Shown here in pieces: positions 33,080 through 44,150 of a stretch of DNA of 64,000 bases. This DNA comes from Carettochelys insculpta (Eukaryota; Chordata; Testudines; Carettochelyidae), in the NCBI RefSeq assembly GCF_033958435.1, contig NC_134146.1:29596501-29660500 (forward strand). Direction: 5' to 3'. The notes beneath the pieces are model-generated. The model was not told where the DNA came from. It did no database searches and saw nothing but the letters and a program-made list of their open reading frames with translations. Positions within the stretch are counted from its first letter, which is position 1. The number at the start of each line of letters is the position of its first letter. A program made the translations under genes and the position numbers.

Positions 33080-35350
33080 GAGCACAAAGCGCTGGGGGCG
33101 GCGGCGGCAGCAGCAGTTAATCATGCTGCAATTATGGCCCTGTTCCTTTCCTCCTCCCCCGGCACCCACCCCCCCTCCGCCTGTCTCCCTCTCTCGTCGT
33201 GTCCGCGAGCGTCTTCCATACGGATCCCTCCTTTTCCCGAAGGGCGAGTGCTTTACAGCAGGCTGAGTCATCTCCCCCTGTGCTACAGTAGCAGGGCGGG
33301 TGGGGGGCGTGTAATTGTCAGGATCTCCGCTCACACAGCCGCAGACTCGGCTTCAGCAGGGGAGGAGGAAGAGCCCTGCCCTTTCCCCGCAGCTCCCGGC
33401 TGCTGCGTGACTACAGTTTCACAATCTTAGCACTGCGGTTATTGAAACCGAGCGCAGCGCTGATCTGCACGACACCCTCGCCCTGAAATGTACAGCCATA
33501 GCGTGACAGGAGCGCACAGGGCGGCCCCCTCCCCGCGCCTGGCAGGCCCCCTCCCTCCAAGTCACCGGGCCGCTCTCACGCAGGCGGAACATATGCTCGG
33601 AAGGCAAAGCAAGCGCGGCGGCGCCTCTGGTTTACACAAGGATCGCAGGGCCGGGTGTTCGGGCCGACTCCCGGTCATCCGGCACGCGATGGAACCCCCC
33701 CCAACCCCGAGCCCTCGCGGCGTGCCACCAGTCTCCCTGCACTGCTTCACACGCACCTCCCCCGGCCCCCAGCTGAAGGCGAAGCGGGCGCGCTCTGGGG
33801 CGAGGCTGCGGGCGGTCTTGCAGAGTGGTTGAACTGCCAGGAACGTGCACGGGAAGGGCAGGTTTTTTGTACTACGATTTCTTGGCGGGGGGGGGGGGTA
33901 ACCCACGGAGAAGACTGAGACAGCCAGGACTTCCCCTCGGTTTGTTAAAAGAACTCGTCGGCCCTTGAGTTTGACCTTTGAACGTACGTTGCCTCCGGGC
34001 TCGCCCGAGTCGTTAATGTTTGCGAAGCACCGGGGAGGGGTAGGGCGCCGCCTGCAGCGGAACATGAAACAGGGCGGGGGAGGGGGCTTTGAACGGCTGG
34101 AGCTCAGCACGTTTGTTGGCAACACACGCCGAGAGCTCGCACGCCCTGGTGCCAGGTGCCGAATCCCGGCAGTGAGTTGTTTTAACAAAACCTCTTAATG
34201 GAAACCAGCGCGTGGAGCTATATATACCCACAGACGCCATGAAGCCGCTGTGCGTGCGACAGCTATATTTGGCTGCCTCGTCTGCAGCCAGCGACAGCCA
34301 GCCCCGAGTGATTGCCTCATTTCTACCTATGGTGATTTGAGATAAAGCGAGTCAGTGACGTCTCCACCCTCCCTGGAAGTGGGTTAATAAGAAGGTGGGA
34401 ATTCGGGTGCTGTGGTGTGGGTTCCGTGTATTAGCTGCCTCTAGTGCATGGCTGACTGGGTCGCGAAAATAAGCAGCTCCCCCGGGAGCTGAAAGGGGTT
34501 TAGACAGGCTGCTTTGCTTTGGCCGAGCGCAGGATTAGCGAGTGAGTCTAGCTGAAAGGTCCGCACGCAAAGCTCCCAGCAGCGCTTCCAGAGCCTCGCC
34601 CCACGGGGAGTTAGTCACACACAGTGCAGCCGAGAGATCGGATTCCCCCAGGGCAGGACGGAGGCTGCGGGCACGTACTCAGAATTGCCTGGCCGAACAG
34701 GGAGCCGGGCAGCTGGTGCTCAGGATCTGGGCCTTATCCTGCGCGGCCCGTGGAACTGGGTGCCTGGGTATGCCACGGAAATCACCCTTCCAACTCAGTG
34801 CCTGAGCACTGCCCTGGTACCGTGGGGCGCAGATGCCCTGGAAGTTGAACCATGCCGCACTGCCCTCGCAGCGGGGTCACGCCCTGCTGGAGGACTGGGA
34901 GCTGCGCCTTCCGTGCGGCTGCCCTGTGCCGTGACACGTGTGCGCGCCTGGCACGCAGGGGCTGCACCCGCAGCCGGCTGGGCCCCGCGATTGCGTGACG
35001 CGCTGCGATCAGCGAGCTGCCGAGGCACACGCACTTCGTGCTCCTGCCCTAGTGACCCCGGAGCCCGCTGCTGGGCTGGCGTGCAGGTGCTCGGGTGAGG
35101 GAGCAGCAGTTAATCTCTGAACTTCTCGCTTCTGCTTTCCAAGTTCGGCCGGGAGAGTCACGCTATCGCTGGGACAGGCCGTGAGTTCCCTAGCGAGGGA
35201 GGAGGAACACACGCTCCTCGTTATCGGGGGGACGGAACATCTGGAGAAGAAGCCCGCTTTCAGCAGCCCTAGTGGGAGCTCTGCAGGCGGCTTTCCACCT
35301 CCCCCAGTCGTCTCAGGCAAAGGTCCCTGCTCCTAGGGAGGGACCTCTCA
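33080..35350. promoter_or_regulatory. Large CpG island, unassigned
   Basis: About 2.3 kb of sequence rich in undepleted CG dinucleotides, in sharp contrast to the flanks, which marks an unmethylated promoter or developmental regulatory region in vertebrates. Internal signals include a GC box-like GGGCGGGGGAGG near 34073, a TATA box TATATATA at 34219-34226, a CRE-like TGACGTCT at about 34358, and TTTGACCTTTGAAC at 33971, resembling a nuclear receptor or TCF site. Open frames up to 208 codons occur on both strands, as expected from GC-rich sequence, and none has a recognisable domain. It could be the promoter of a non-coding RNA, an alternative LEKR1 promoter, or an orphan island. Confidence 0.75.
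34215..34345 (+). promoter_or_regulatory. TATA box with downstream 34-codon ORF inside the CpG island
   Basis: CTATATATAC at about 34218 is followed by a perfect-looking GCCATGA start at 34238 and a 34-codon frame ending at TGA 34340-34342. The ATG lies only about 20 bp from the TATA box, inside the expected start-site window, so translation from this promoter would need an unusually short leader. It is the best candidate core promoter in the island. The ORF itself is probably incidental. Confidence 0.3.
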
Positions 35351-35359
35351 TTTAAGGAT

Positions 35360-36210
35360 CAGGCTTTTCAAGTCTCTGCAGCTGGTGAAAGAGGATTTTG
35401 GTCTGGGTTTGCGTGTGTTCCTTCCACTGAGGGATTTAGCTTATCCCAGCATAACCCTCCCCATTCAAACTGTCCCTGTGTCTCCACTGTTTGCGAGTTA
35501 CCAGGTGTAAATATGCCTCCCTTCCACCATTGGCTGAAGAGGGAGGGAAATTTTGTTAAGAGTTTAAATCTGATTTCTGACAATAAAAGGAAGAGAATTC
35601 AGTTACAACTAGTTATAACAAACTGTGCCTAAGTATGCACTGTGTACATCATGAAATGTCCCCACTTTAGGAAGGACAGTCCCTAGTTTTCAGCAAAACA
35701 GTTACCCTTTGCCACTTCCTCCTAACGTAATCAGTTCTAAAGGAGCTGGAAATTGTGTCTATATTTCTCCATATATATTCTTGTCAATGTTGGCATTTGT
35801 ATGTAGCAAGCAGTGGTGTGAACAAACTTCACATCACAGTCGCTGGATCCTGAGCAGTATTCCTTCCCCCCTGCTTTTTTTTTTTTCAATCCATGAGGGA
35901 AATAATTATTATGTGAAGGCAGATTGTGCACCAGTAGAAATATACGCTACCCGCTGTGGGGGCTCTGCTAATCAGATGTGTGGCATCTGACTTTCCTGGG
36001 CAGCTGCCCAAGTGCTCAGCTAACTGGGAACACTGATTCCGAGAAGGGTCAAGCAATTCCCAGGGTGGATCTCACTCCCACTTATGTTGATGGCAAAACT
36101 TGCTATTGATTTCAATGTAAGCAGGATCAGGTCCATCGGCTTCCATGGGTGTTGCATCTCTCTGGCCAAATCTACAGTTTTAAAAAGTGAAAGAGAACCT
36201 GACAGAATCC
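35360..36210. other. Gene-free stretch, nothing recognised
   Basis: The sequence returns to ordinary composition after the CpG island. There is a poly-T run at about 35875. No exon or bounded repeat is seen. Confidence 0.4.
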
Positions 36211-36214
36211 TGTA

Positions 36215-36345
36215 TTGGAGAGGTAGCCGTGTTAGTCTGGATCTGTAACAGCAACGAAGGGTCCTGTGGCACCTTATAGACTAACAGAAAAGTTGTGAGC
36301 ACAGACTCAGTTCATCAGATGCTGGTCTTGGAAATCCCCCAACTC
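36215..36345 (+). mobile_element. PLE-associated repeat, copy 1
   Basis: GAGGTAGCCGTGTTAGTCTGG, ACAGCAACGAAGGGTCCTGT, CACCTTATAGACTAACAG and CATCAGATGCTGGTCTTGG match 39610-39750 in the same orientation. The longer 39.6 kb copy continues into a TATAAATA-containing leader. I read both as the 5' terminal part of a PLE family. Confidence 0.65.
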
Positions 36346-36774
36346 TATATTTCCTTGCTTATCTCATTTTAACCCATGCGCTTTAAGTGCATTTTGAAAT
36401 TTTTAGCAAACAAAGGGCACTTTGTTCATAGTTGTAAAAGAAGTACAATCAAAACCCTCTTGCAGGCTCTCTGAATAAATGTCCACACCTTGCAGGGCTC
36501 AGGTGCAGTGTATTGGTAATGCTGTCTCCTGAACTTTGTACTTGATGTTCGTTCCTTATGGTTCTGATCTTGTTAGGAACTAAAGTCACTGACTGATGAG
36601 GATGCAAAGTTGCTATGCTAAAAGTTCCACCTTCCACTGGCTTCAGGGACAGCAGGTTTGCTGAAATTTTGATGATGCTCAGAGCCTGTACCTGTTCTCC
36701 ATCCCAAGTTCCTCCCCCCTACCTCCCTGAGATTCTGGGAGTTTGGGTGGGAGAGCGGCAGTATTACCTGCACA

Positions 36775-36940
36775 TTGAGCACTGGGGTGGCCACCCAGGA
36801 GAGAATCAAATGCCACCCCGCTGATTAGCAACACACCCACAGTGCGCTCAGCCAGCAGCATGTGTTTCTACTGGAGTTGCACATCTGCACACAAAATTTA
36901 TTTTGCACATACGTGGACAAATTAGAAGGAACATTGGGAT
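36775..36940 (+). repeat. Dispersed repeat, copy 2 of a pair
   Basis: It aligns with 1425-1585 (see the shared GGGTGGCCACCCAGGAGAGA and TGTGTTTCTACTGG blocks). The right end runs into a G-rich minisatellite, while the first copy does not. Confidence 0.6.
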
Positions 36941-37170
36941 GGGGTGCAAAATCTGGGACAGAGTTTTGGTGCTGGGTGCAGGCTCTGGGCTGGAGCAGGG
37001 GATTGGGGTACAGGATGGTATGCAAGCTCTGGGAGGGAGTTTGCAGGCAGGGTCCAGGCTCTGGGAGGGAGTTTGGAGATGGGGATGCAGGGGGAGGGAA
37101 GTCCAGGAGGGAGTTTGGGGTAGGGAGGCAAGGGGTACAGTTTCTGGAAAGGGATAGGATGGCGGGATAA
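36941..37170. repeat. G-rich minisatellite-like tract
   Basis: Imperfect units around CTCTGGGAGGGAGTTTG recur (for example near 37026 and 37060), with further GGAGGGAGTTTGGGG near 37105. Strong G bias on the + strand gives G-quadruplex potential and produces artificial long open frames on both strands. Confidence 0.65.
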
Positions 37171-37593
37171 GGGTTTAGCACTTACCTCGGGCACCACCCT
37201 GTGACAGTGGCTTATGGCAGGTGGGCAGGGGTATCCGAACACTGCTGACTACAGGCATTGGCCTTACAGTTTCTCCTTGGCTGCAGGGACACTTACGATG
37301 AGGGCAGCATGCAGAGACACCCTTCCCAAACTGTGGCTTCAGGGACATGCTGGCAGCAAAGCAGAGCAAGTGGCCCGAAGCCGCTCTAGTCCACTGCATT
37401 GCCAGTGGTGGCAGCAGGAGCCCCTGGGCCATTTTAAATTGCCAGGAGGTAGCAGATGCCCTGTGGGGAGAATATATGGAATAGTCCTAGAGCCCAGGTA
37501 TCATGGGCACATATAATTCACTGCCCCAGTTGGTCTAAACCTTTATGTTACCTTAGTGCAGTTTCTTTATGCAGGTAGTTTTGTGCTAGATAT

Positions 37594-37710
37594 AGCGAGG
37601 TAGCCAAGTTAGTCTGTATCTTCAAAAACAACAAGAAGTCCTGTGGCACCTTATAGACTAACAGACATTTTGTAGCATAAGCTTTTGTGGGTAAAGATCC
37701 ACTAAATCAG
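37594..37710 (-). mobile_element. PLE tail fragment (type 2), antisense
   Basis: It contains the complement of the 15.2 kb tail: CAAGAAGTCCTGTGGCACC, TTATAGACTAACAGA and GCATAAGCTTTTGTGGG. It ends without coding sequence. Confidence 0.65.
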
Positions 37711-37714
37711 ATAG

Positions 37715-38995
37715 AATCACTCTCTTTCATACAGAAATAAGTAGAATTGGCAAGTAGTGAATAGGCCACACACAAATGACGTTAGTTTGACCAATGAGTT
37801 GCTAGGATTGTCTTATTTTTCATTACTGGATACTTGCTGCTAGCCTTTTACCAGTTAAGAATTCCAGCAGATGTTTCATCACATACTTTGTTAAGGAGAC
37901 CCTTGGCTAAAACAATTTGTCTCATTTAACTATTATAGATTAAAAATGAAAGGGCAATATTGTAAGTGTATGTTGTTTAGGAAATGAACAATTGTAAAGA
38001 TGCAGAGTCATGAAGCCAGGAGGATGTTCTGTGGTCAATGCCTCATCCACAGTACCAGAGAGCTCTATGGGTTCACGAGTGCAAGACTCAGACAAAAAGT
38101 CTGACTGACCACAGCTTTAAAAAAAAAAATTAAACCTATGGTTTGTTGTAACAAGGCTTATAAGACACAATAAGGTAAGAAGCCCCAGATTCCTGGCCTT
38201 GGTGTAGATGTGGGAGGCTGCACATAAAATAACACTGATGAAAAGCAAGTGTAAGATATTAAATTAATTCAATCGAGCAAGTCATAATAAAAACTCCTAC
38301 TCTGATTCTCACATCTCTCATTAATTTATTTACTTTTGCTGTTCTGCTGTAAACTCCAAAAGAGTCCTTTAAGGGTTGGCAAAGCAGACAGTTCATATAG
38401 AGAGTGAACAGATGTCCTAGTTTACAGGGATTGACCTGGAATCAATTCTAGGGTCACATATGGCTCAAGTGAAATCAGGATTTCTGTTTTCAATCAAGCT
38501 GGATAGGTAGTTAGCTGGTTATCCTCTCCCTATCTATACCATCCTGATGGGTCTGAATATACTGCTTCTTCAGCTGTTGACACTAATGCTAAATTGATCT
38601 CCTGATCACCGTATGGGTTAAGGAGTACAAATAGATCACCACAATCCATTATGCAGCAGCATGGCAAATTCTCAAGTAGCAGGTGCTGGAAATAGCATAG
38701 ATGTCACCCACCTTAGACGCAATCTGCACATCTTTGTAGAACACTAAGTGGGATGGCAGTTGTGTTCAATTATTACAGAGGCCTATTAGAACACGTGATA
38801 AAGCCAAGACGTGTTGGCCTATGTTTGGTCCTGTCCTGGTGGAAGTTAAAGGTAGTACTTTTGGAATAGCAAGGTTAATTCTACTGTGCTAGTTAACATT
38901 TTCTCCCTCAGTAAAGAAGTTGAAAAGTCAGACCTATCAACTATGATTCAAGTGACTAGACACAAAGATTGTAGTACTAACAGCAAGGTAGGCTT
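37715..38995. other. Gene-free stretch, nothing recognised
   Basis: AT-rich sequence between two PLE tails. No exon or bounded repeat is seen. Confidence 0.4.
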
Positions 38996-39175
38996 GTTGG
39001 TCTGTATTCTAACACAACAAAACAATGGTCATGTAGCACTTTAAACAGTAACAAAATGATTTATTAAGTGATGAGCTTGCATGGGACAGATTTGATCTGA
39101 AGAAGTGGATCTGTCCCACGCAAGCTCATCACCTGATAAATCATTTTGTTAGTCTTTAAACAGTCTGTAGTATTT
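38985..39175. mobile_element. Fold-back of two PLE tails
   Basis: Left arm about 39039-39091 and right arm about 39109-39163 are imperfect reverse complements around TTTATTAAGTGATGAGCTTGC and GCAAGCTCATCACCTGATAAA. The short spacer holds the tail word TCTGAAGAAGTGG. The arms carry the same tail block as the 17.7 kb PLE. To the left, GGTCTGTATTCTAACA is the far tail end. Confidence 0.75.
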
Positions 39176-39609
39176 AGCTACGTATATCAATTAATCTAAT
39201 TTAGTATTAAAAGCACAATGCAAAATCAAAATTTTGTTCTGTACCATACAAAGCACACACACTAGCATGTATTAAGTGGTGTACATTTTTTTTGAGGGAG
39301 TATGTGCATCTGTGGTTTATCCTCCAAATCAGTCTGCAGACTGGGCAGTCTGGCTAGATATTATTTCATAACTTAAAAGTATTGTATAATTTGCCTCTGC
39401 ACACCCAGGCACCCTCTGTTTTGACACACAGTTGCATCACCTCCTGTCCCTATCCTCTTCCATGTTATCTGATTGACATTATATTATCTTCCCTAGGGAA
39501 AAATGAAACATGTTCTTATCTGGAGTTGGCAGAGGAGTCAAATGCCAAGCAAAGAGACAGGATTGCAGTTTTTGACAGGAGTTGCATGCCGAGGGAGTCT
39601 AGTTTTAAC

Positions 39610-39908
39610 CTATCGGAGGGGTAGCCGTGTTAGTCTGGATCTGTAACAGCAACGAAGGGTCCTGTAGCACCATATAGACTAACAGAAAAGTTTTGAGCAT
39701 GAGCTTTCGTGAGCACAGACTCACTTGATCAGATGCTGGTCTTGGAAATCTGCAGGGCCAGGTATAAATAAGCCAGAGCAAGGGTGGGGATAACAAGGTT
39801 AGCTCAGTCAGCAAGGGTGAGACTTACTACCAGCAGTTGATCTGGAGGTGTGAACACCAAGGGAGGGGAAAATGCTTCTGTATTTAGCCAGCCATTAGCA
39901 GTTTTAAC
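39610..39908 (+). mobile_element. PLE 5' leader fragment next to the LEKR1 promoter
   Basis: It starts with GGGGTAGCCGTGTTAGTCTGG as in 36215. It continues through GGCCAGGTATAAATAAGCC and TAGCTCAGTCAGCAAGG to GAGGTGTGAACACCAAGGG and TTAGCCAGCCATTAGCAG, text I recognise from the leader of turtle PLEs. It stops at about 39908, directly against the CpG-rich LEKR1 promoter. Confidence 0.65.
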
Positions 39909-40640
39909 CCGGTAGCCTTGTGAATACACCCACCCGCACTGGTTCCCCGGCGCTACCGCCAGCTGCAACTGTCTCCCCTTTCCGAAGCGCGCTTTCGCCA
40001 GGCACGTGACTCCCTTCCGCTTCTCATACGTCACAGGACGCAATGCTACGTTCTTCGCTGTTGCGCGGATGCCATGGTTACCAGAGAAGCCGTTGGAGCC
40101 GTCTGCAGCGCGAGGGTCCCCGAGGTAAGAAAATATCCGAACCCCGCCCCCTAACGCCCTGCAGGTCCCGGGGTTTTGTCTGTCCCCGGCTCCTTTTCGC
40201 GGCCGGCCGCTCCTTGTCATCGGAGGCCAGCCACCCCCGGAGCCCGTAGGGCGGGCGGCCGGGCGGGCGCACAGCCGGCGTCAGGAGAGGGAGGGAGGCA
40301 GGAGGGGTCCTGCTGGCGTTGGAGGCTCAGCGCAGCTTCTCGGTTCCCCTTCCCCGACCCGCTAGCGTTACGGCCCGGGAGCAGCGCAAGCTCGAGCAGC
40401 TCGCTCTGCGCTCCGGGGGAGCGACAGGCCCCCCGGCAGTCACCAGAAGGGGCGGGGCAGGTTTGGAGCAAGGATGGGGGCAGGGCGTGGCTTGGAGTGA
40501 GGAGGGCACATGGTCAGTGTTCCCCCTGGATCTTCCCTCACCCGTCACCCCTGGCCGGGCCGCGCTTACTCAGCACGCCACTGGTCGCTGGGCCAGCTTG
40601 TGGTCACCCTCGTGCCCCCCGCTGAGATTGCTAGGCCAAA
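39909..40640 (+). promoter_or_regulatory. LEKR1: LEKR1 CpG-island promoter and first exon
   Basis: This is a second, compact CpG island. Before the presumed start site lie an E-box GGCACGTGACTC (about 39999), a CRE-like TACGTCAC (40028) and an X-box-like palindrome ATGCCATGGTTACC (40069-40082). The splice donor CGAG|GTAAGA ends a probable first exon at 40124. No TATA box is present, as is usual for CpG promoters of broadly or cilia-expressed genes. The next exon on this strand is the LEKR1 start exon at 46090. That this donor joins that exon is inferred from strand, spacing and island position. Confidence 0.65.
40074..40124 (+). CDS. Possible 5' coding start or upstream ORF in LEKR1 exon 1
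   Basis: An ATG in a textbook context (GCCATGG) at 40074 opens 17 codons up to the exon 1 donor, ending in phase 0. If exon 1 joins the exon 2 acceptor after CCTAAAAG (exon from 46069), this frame continues in phase through the LEKR1 ATG and adds 24 residues to its N-terminus. If the better acceptor after TTTAATCTTCAG (exon from 46043) is used, the frame runs 31 more codons and ends at a TGA formed exactly across the exon 2/exon 3 junction. It would then be a 48-codon upstream ORF overlapping the LEKR1 start in another frame. I cannot tell which applies. Confidence 0.3.
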
Positions 40641-41164
40641 CCTTGCTTAGGTCTAGCGTCCTGCATGGAAGTTACTGAACTGGATTCTTTTCTCTGTGGA
40701 GTTTGTGCAACCACAAAGGGGAGAGCGTGGTAGTGCCGGTATAAAAGCCGGAGGAGTTTGACCAGATAGGTGTAAATAATGTTAATGTTTCTGTAGAGGA
40801 ACAGTTTTCAATTTCATTTTAAGTTTTTTTTTCTTCAAGTGATTGCTCATATGTATTCCAGTACCTGTTTGCGAGTGCTGTATAAAGAATCATCAGAGAT
40901 TTTTCCCTTAGCAGTACCTGTTAGGTCAGCTGTGGAGTCCTCTGACCTGGTGTCTTCAAGGTGCAGTATATAAGACACTGCTGATGACCCGCCCACACCT
41001 CCTCTCTGTTCCTTCTTGCTACTGGTCATGATCATTGCAGCTTCTTAGCCTCTTACATTGCAAGCACTTTTGTTTCCATTGTCAGTTTGGTTTTAGCTAG
41101 AGTATTTAGCTGAGGGGCAGGGCAAGGGGGAGTGTTCTCCTTCCACTCTACAGTTTCCCTGGTT

Positions 41165-41330
41165 GGGGCATTCCCCTGTGTCAGGGGTTTAAGGCATGCA
41201 AGGACTGTGGGGAAGCCTATGCCCAAGGATGATCTACGTTCTTCCTGTCTTAAGTACCAGGGTGAGGGCCATCAAACTGATAAGTGCCCTATTTGCAAGA
41301 GTTTTAGGCCAGCCCCTGAAGCTCTTATGT
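41165..41330 (+). pseudogene. DIRS gag-like fragment with zinc knuckle
   Basis: The frame gives VRGLRHARTVGKPMPKDD, then SSCLKYQGEGHQTDKCPICK, a CCHC-type nucleic-acid-binding knuckle (C-x-x-x-x-x-G-x-H-x-x-x-x-C) followed by a CxxC-like CPIC. It matches the DIRS gag pattern I recall, in which LPKND and SSCLxCxGEGH occur. It is cut by stops on both sides. Confidence 0.65.
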
Positions 41331-42869
41331 GCAGAGACAGCTCTTCATCCTCAACCCATGTGGGAGTTGACACCACTTCTGGGTAGACCCCTTAGGTGCT
41401 GCTCTAGGAAGCACTGAAGGACCACCAGCAATGCTTCTTGCCTCAAGGGAGTTTGAGCTCATGGCACCATTTCTCCTCCCCAGTGCCTCAGAAGAAGAAG
41501 AAGGTAGATAGAGGCCGGTCTCCAGGTGAGCATTCTCCTAAGAACAGCACTACAGCACACCGTACGTTTGGGTACCAGAAGGCCTTGGCACCTTTGACTC
41601 TGCCCCCATTTTAGGACTTGCTGAGTCAGGTGCTCCTTGTCTCCCCAGGCATGGAAGTCTTGGAGGAGAAGCTGGACTGTTGCTCGACTTCTGCTACTTA
41701 TGAGGCCACCAGGAACTTGATCACGAAGTTGGCACAGTCCCTACTTTGTCAGGACTTAGTTGCATCATAGCAGCTGACGCTGTCTGTGGCAGTCTTCTTG
41801 GAACTGTTGGTGTCATGACTGGGTCAGCACTGGGGCAAGCCCATGATGATATGGTACCAATTGATATCATCATGCACCCCACTCCTTGGCACAGCTGGCC
41901 TCTGTACTGCTATGATCAGGATCCAGCCACTTCTCAGACTTAGGGGAGGCCTCCTCGATACTGACACAGAGCACTCTCGCCTCCATTCCCAGCACTGCAG
42001 CCCTCAGGATGCACTGTCACTGGTGCCACCCTGGCAGCATCAGTGGTAATTGCCAGTACTGTGGACACTTTGGACTCCATGGGCCTATTATCAAAATCAG
42101 GCATCTCCCTAGGGCCATGTTAGTGGTGTTGGCACAGAGACTCCCACCACTGTCCACCCCTTATAGATGCCATTCTCCAGGGGACCATGAATGTGCCCCA
42201 TCCATTCAGTTCTGAGAGCGGCAGTATAGTTCCCTTTGGGGGTGCAGGGCCAGGCTCCAAGACTCCCCATTCACAGTGTGTGTGGTACTTGTGCAAACTT
42301 TTAGCTCAGCACCAGCTTTGGCACTGGAAGTTTCAGAGAGTCATGCAGCCCTGAATTCTTCCTTTGGGGAATTGGAGGCCTAGGAAGTTCCTGCCTTACA
42401 GTCCTCCTCATCAGAACAACACAAACTAACACTAAGGCGTTGTGGCAAATCCTGATATCCATATCTTCTATGGCTAAATGGGCTAATCGTTGTTGTTTTG
42501 TCCCCCATAGGGGTACGAGCACCTTTTCATGCATCCACAATTGAAGTCCTTTTTGGTAGATGTGTTAACGAGAAGGAACAGTAGTGTTAACTCAGACTGC
42601 TGCCCAAATCAAAGGATGGAAAGGGGCTTTACAACTGCGGGTGACCAACCAGTGGGTGCTGTTGAGCTGCTAATCCTTTAACTCTTGGGGGGGCTCTTGC
42701 AAAGTTTCAGGAGCTCCTTCTTCCTGACTCCTGTTGGGAGTTTGATGCTCTAGTCAAGGAGGGCAAGCTGGATACCTGAACTTCCTTTCAGACAGTCCTG
42801 GACTCAGCTGCCCAAATGATGGCCACTGCATTTCTCTGGAAGTCCAGATAACCCTACAAGACATCTCCT

Positions 42870-43260
42870 TTGAATGCTTTGGCTCATTGTGGAGAATACA
42901 GACTCTTGCCTGCAGAGCTTGAAGGACTGTAGGGTGACTTATAAGTCTCTGGGAGTCCATACCCCCTGCATACCAGACAAAGTCCTTTATACTACAGGCC
43001 CCTGCCCACTTCTGTCTTGGTGAGCCCAGACAAGACTCATCCAGGCACAGAGGCTGGAATCACTGGTGGCCGTGCTGCCACTTCCAGGTCATATCAGACT
43101 TCATTCACTCCCTTCAGCAGTTCGCTGTTACCATGGCCTGAACCTGCATGAGACTCTTGGGTCACACGGCAGCCTGCAGCTATGCGGTATGACGTGCCAG
43201 ACTGTGGTTGCGCCTGCTGCCTTCATGGCTGGTAGAGATCTACAGGCCCTACAGACATTC
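42870..43260 (+). pseudogene. DIRS reverse transcriptase C-terminal remnant
   Basis: Reading + with shifts: LKDCRVTYKSLGVHTPCIPDK, then around 43065 VLPLPGHIRLHSL, then HETLGSHGSLQLCG and VVAPAAFMAGRDLQALQ. These correspond to the LLGHMAAxT..VxPxA block that follows the DIRS reverse transcriptase catalytic region. The catalytic YxDD region is not found, so most of the enzyme is missing. Confidence 0.55.
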
Positions 43261-43344
43261 TAGTCACTCTCCCAGACCCCCTTCTGCAGTCTCTGTTCTG
43301 GTGGTTGCAGCCTCATGTGGTGCAAGCAAAGGTGCCCTTTCACC

Positions 43345-43580
43345 AACCACAGCCCACACACTCTCACCACAGATGCTTCAGAAAGTGGATGGAGAATGTA
43401 CCTTGTCACATTCTTGGCTCAGGGCAGGTGCTCTGAGGCAGAGCTCTCCCTTCACATCAATATCAGAGAGCTGCAGCTGGTGTGCGTGGCCTGCCAAGTG
43501 TTCCTTCTCCAACTTCAAGGCCAGTATGCCACAGTGCTAACAGACAATGTGATGATGATATTTTATATAAATTAAAAAAG
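43345..43580 (+). pseudogene. DIRS RNase H remnant
   Basis: The frame from about 43340 reads TLTTDASESGWRMYLV (the first catalytic Asp in TDAS), QGRCSEAELSLHINIRELQL (the conserved Glu in REL) and ATVLTDNVMMIFYIN (the Asp in TDN). This is the typical TDAS...HINxxEL...TDN order of DIRS and related RNase H domains. A stop interrupts the frame shortly afterwards. Confidence 0.75.
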
Positions 43581-43859
43581 GGGGTGCTCTCTCCTGACCC
43601 CTGTGCCATAAAGCCCTGTTCCTCTGGGATATTTGTATTGCTCATTACTTTCACCTGTGCGCTTTGTACCTACCAGGGTGCAGAATGCTCTGGAGGACCA
43701 CCTTAGCCATGCATTCAGCATCTACGAACGGTTGCTTTGGAGGGACATCTCCCTGTCCATCTTCCAAAAGTGGGGTCCTCCTTAGGTGGACCTATTTCTG
43801 ATCAGGAGCAACCGCAAATGTCAACTATTTTGCTCCTTTCAAAACCACAGACTGGGGCC

Positions 43860-44150
43860 CCTAGCAGAAGCTTTTCGCCTGTCTTGGTCAGATCAACTGC
43901 TATACACCTTGCCTCCCTTTCCTCTTATACAAAGGCTACGGCTCAGAGTTCAGCAGGACAAAGCATCCTTCATACTGGTGGCACCTGTGTGGGCCAGGTA
44001 GCATTGTTTCACCCCGCTCCTGACCCTATTGATGGGCAGTCTGCTAGAGCTGTCTCTGTTCCTTCAACTGATCACCCAGGACTGCAGCCAGTTCTAGCAC
44101 CCCAACCTGCAGTCCCTCCACCTCATGGTGTGGAGGTTCTGTTGTAGACC
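43860..44150 (+). pseudogene. DIRS linker region between RNase H and recombinase
   Basis: The frame reads LAEAFRLSWSDQLLYTLPPF, PLIQRLRLRVQQDKASFILV and APVWAR, matching the LLYAFPPFPLIPRVL...QDKA..LIAPxWP block found between RNase H and the tyrosine recombinase in DIRS elements. It is degenerate. Confidence 0.65.

Noticed and set aside
33562..34188. 208-codon minus-strand open frame in the CpG island
   Set aside because: No recognisable domain, low-complexity basic/proline composition, and several equally long frames on the other strand. This is what GC-rich sequence gives by chance.
34782..35098. Opposing frames of 80-137 codons
   Set aside because: GC-rich shadow frames in the CpG island with no start context or domain support.
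36862..37242. Overlapping 100-codon frames on both strands
   Set aside because: Same cause: a G-rich repeated tract next to a dispersed repeat.
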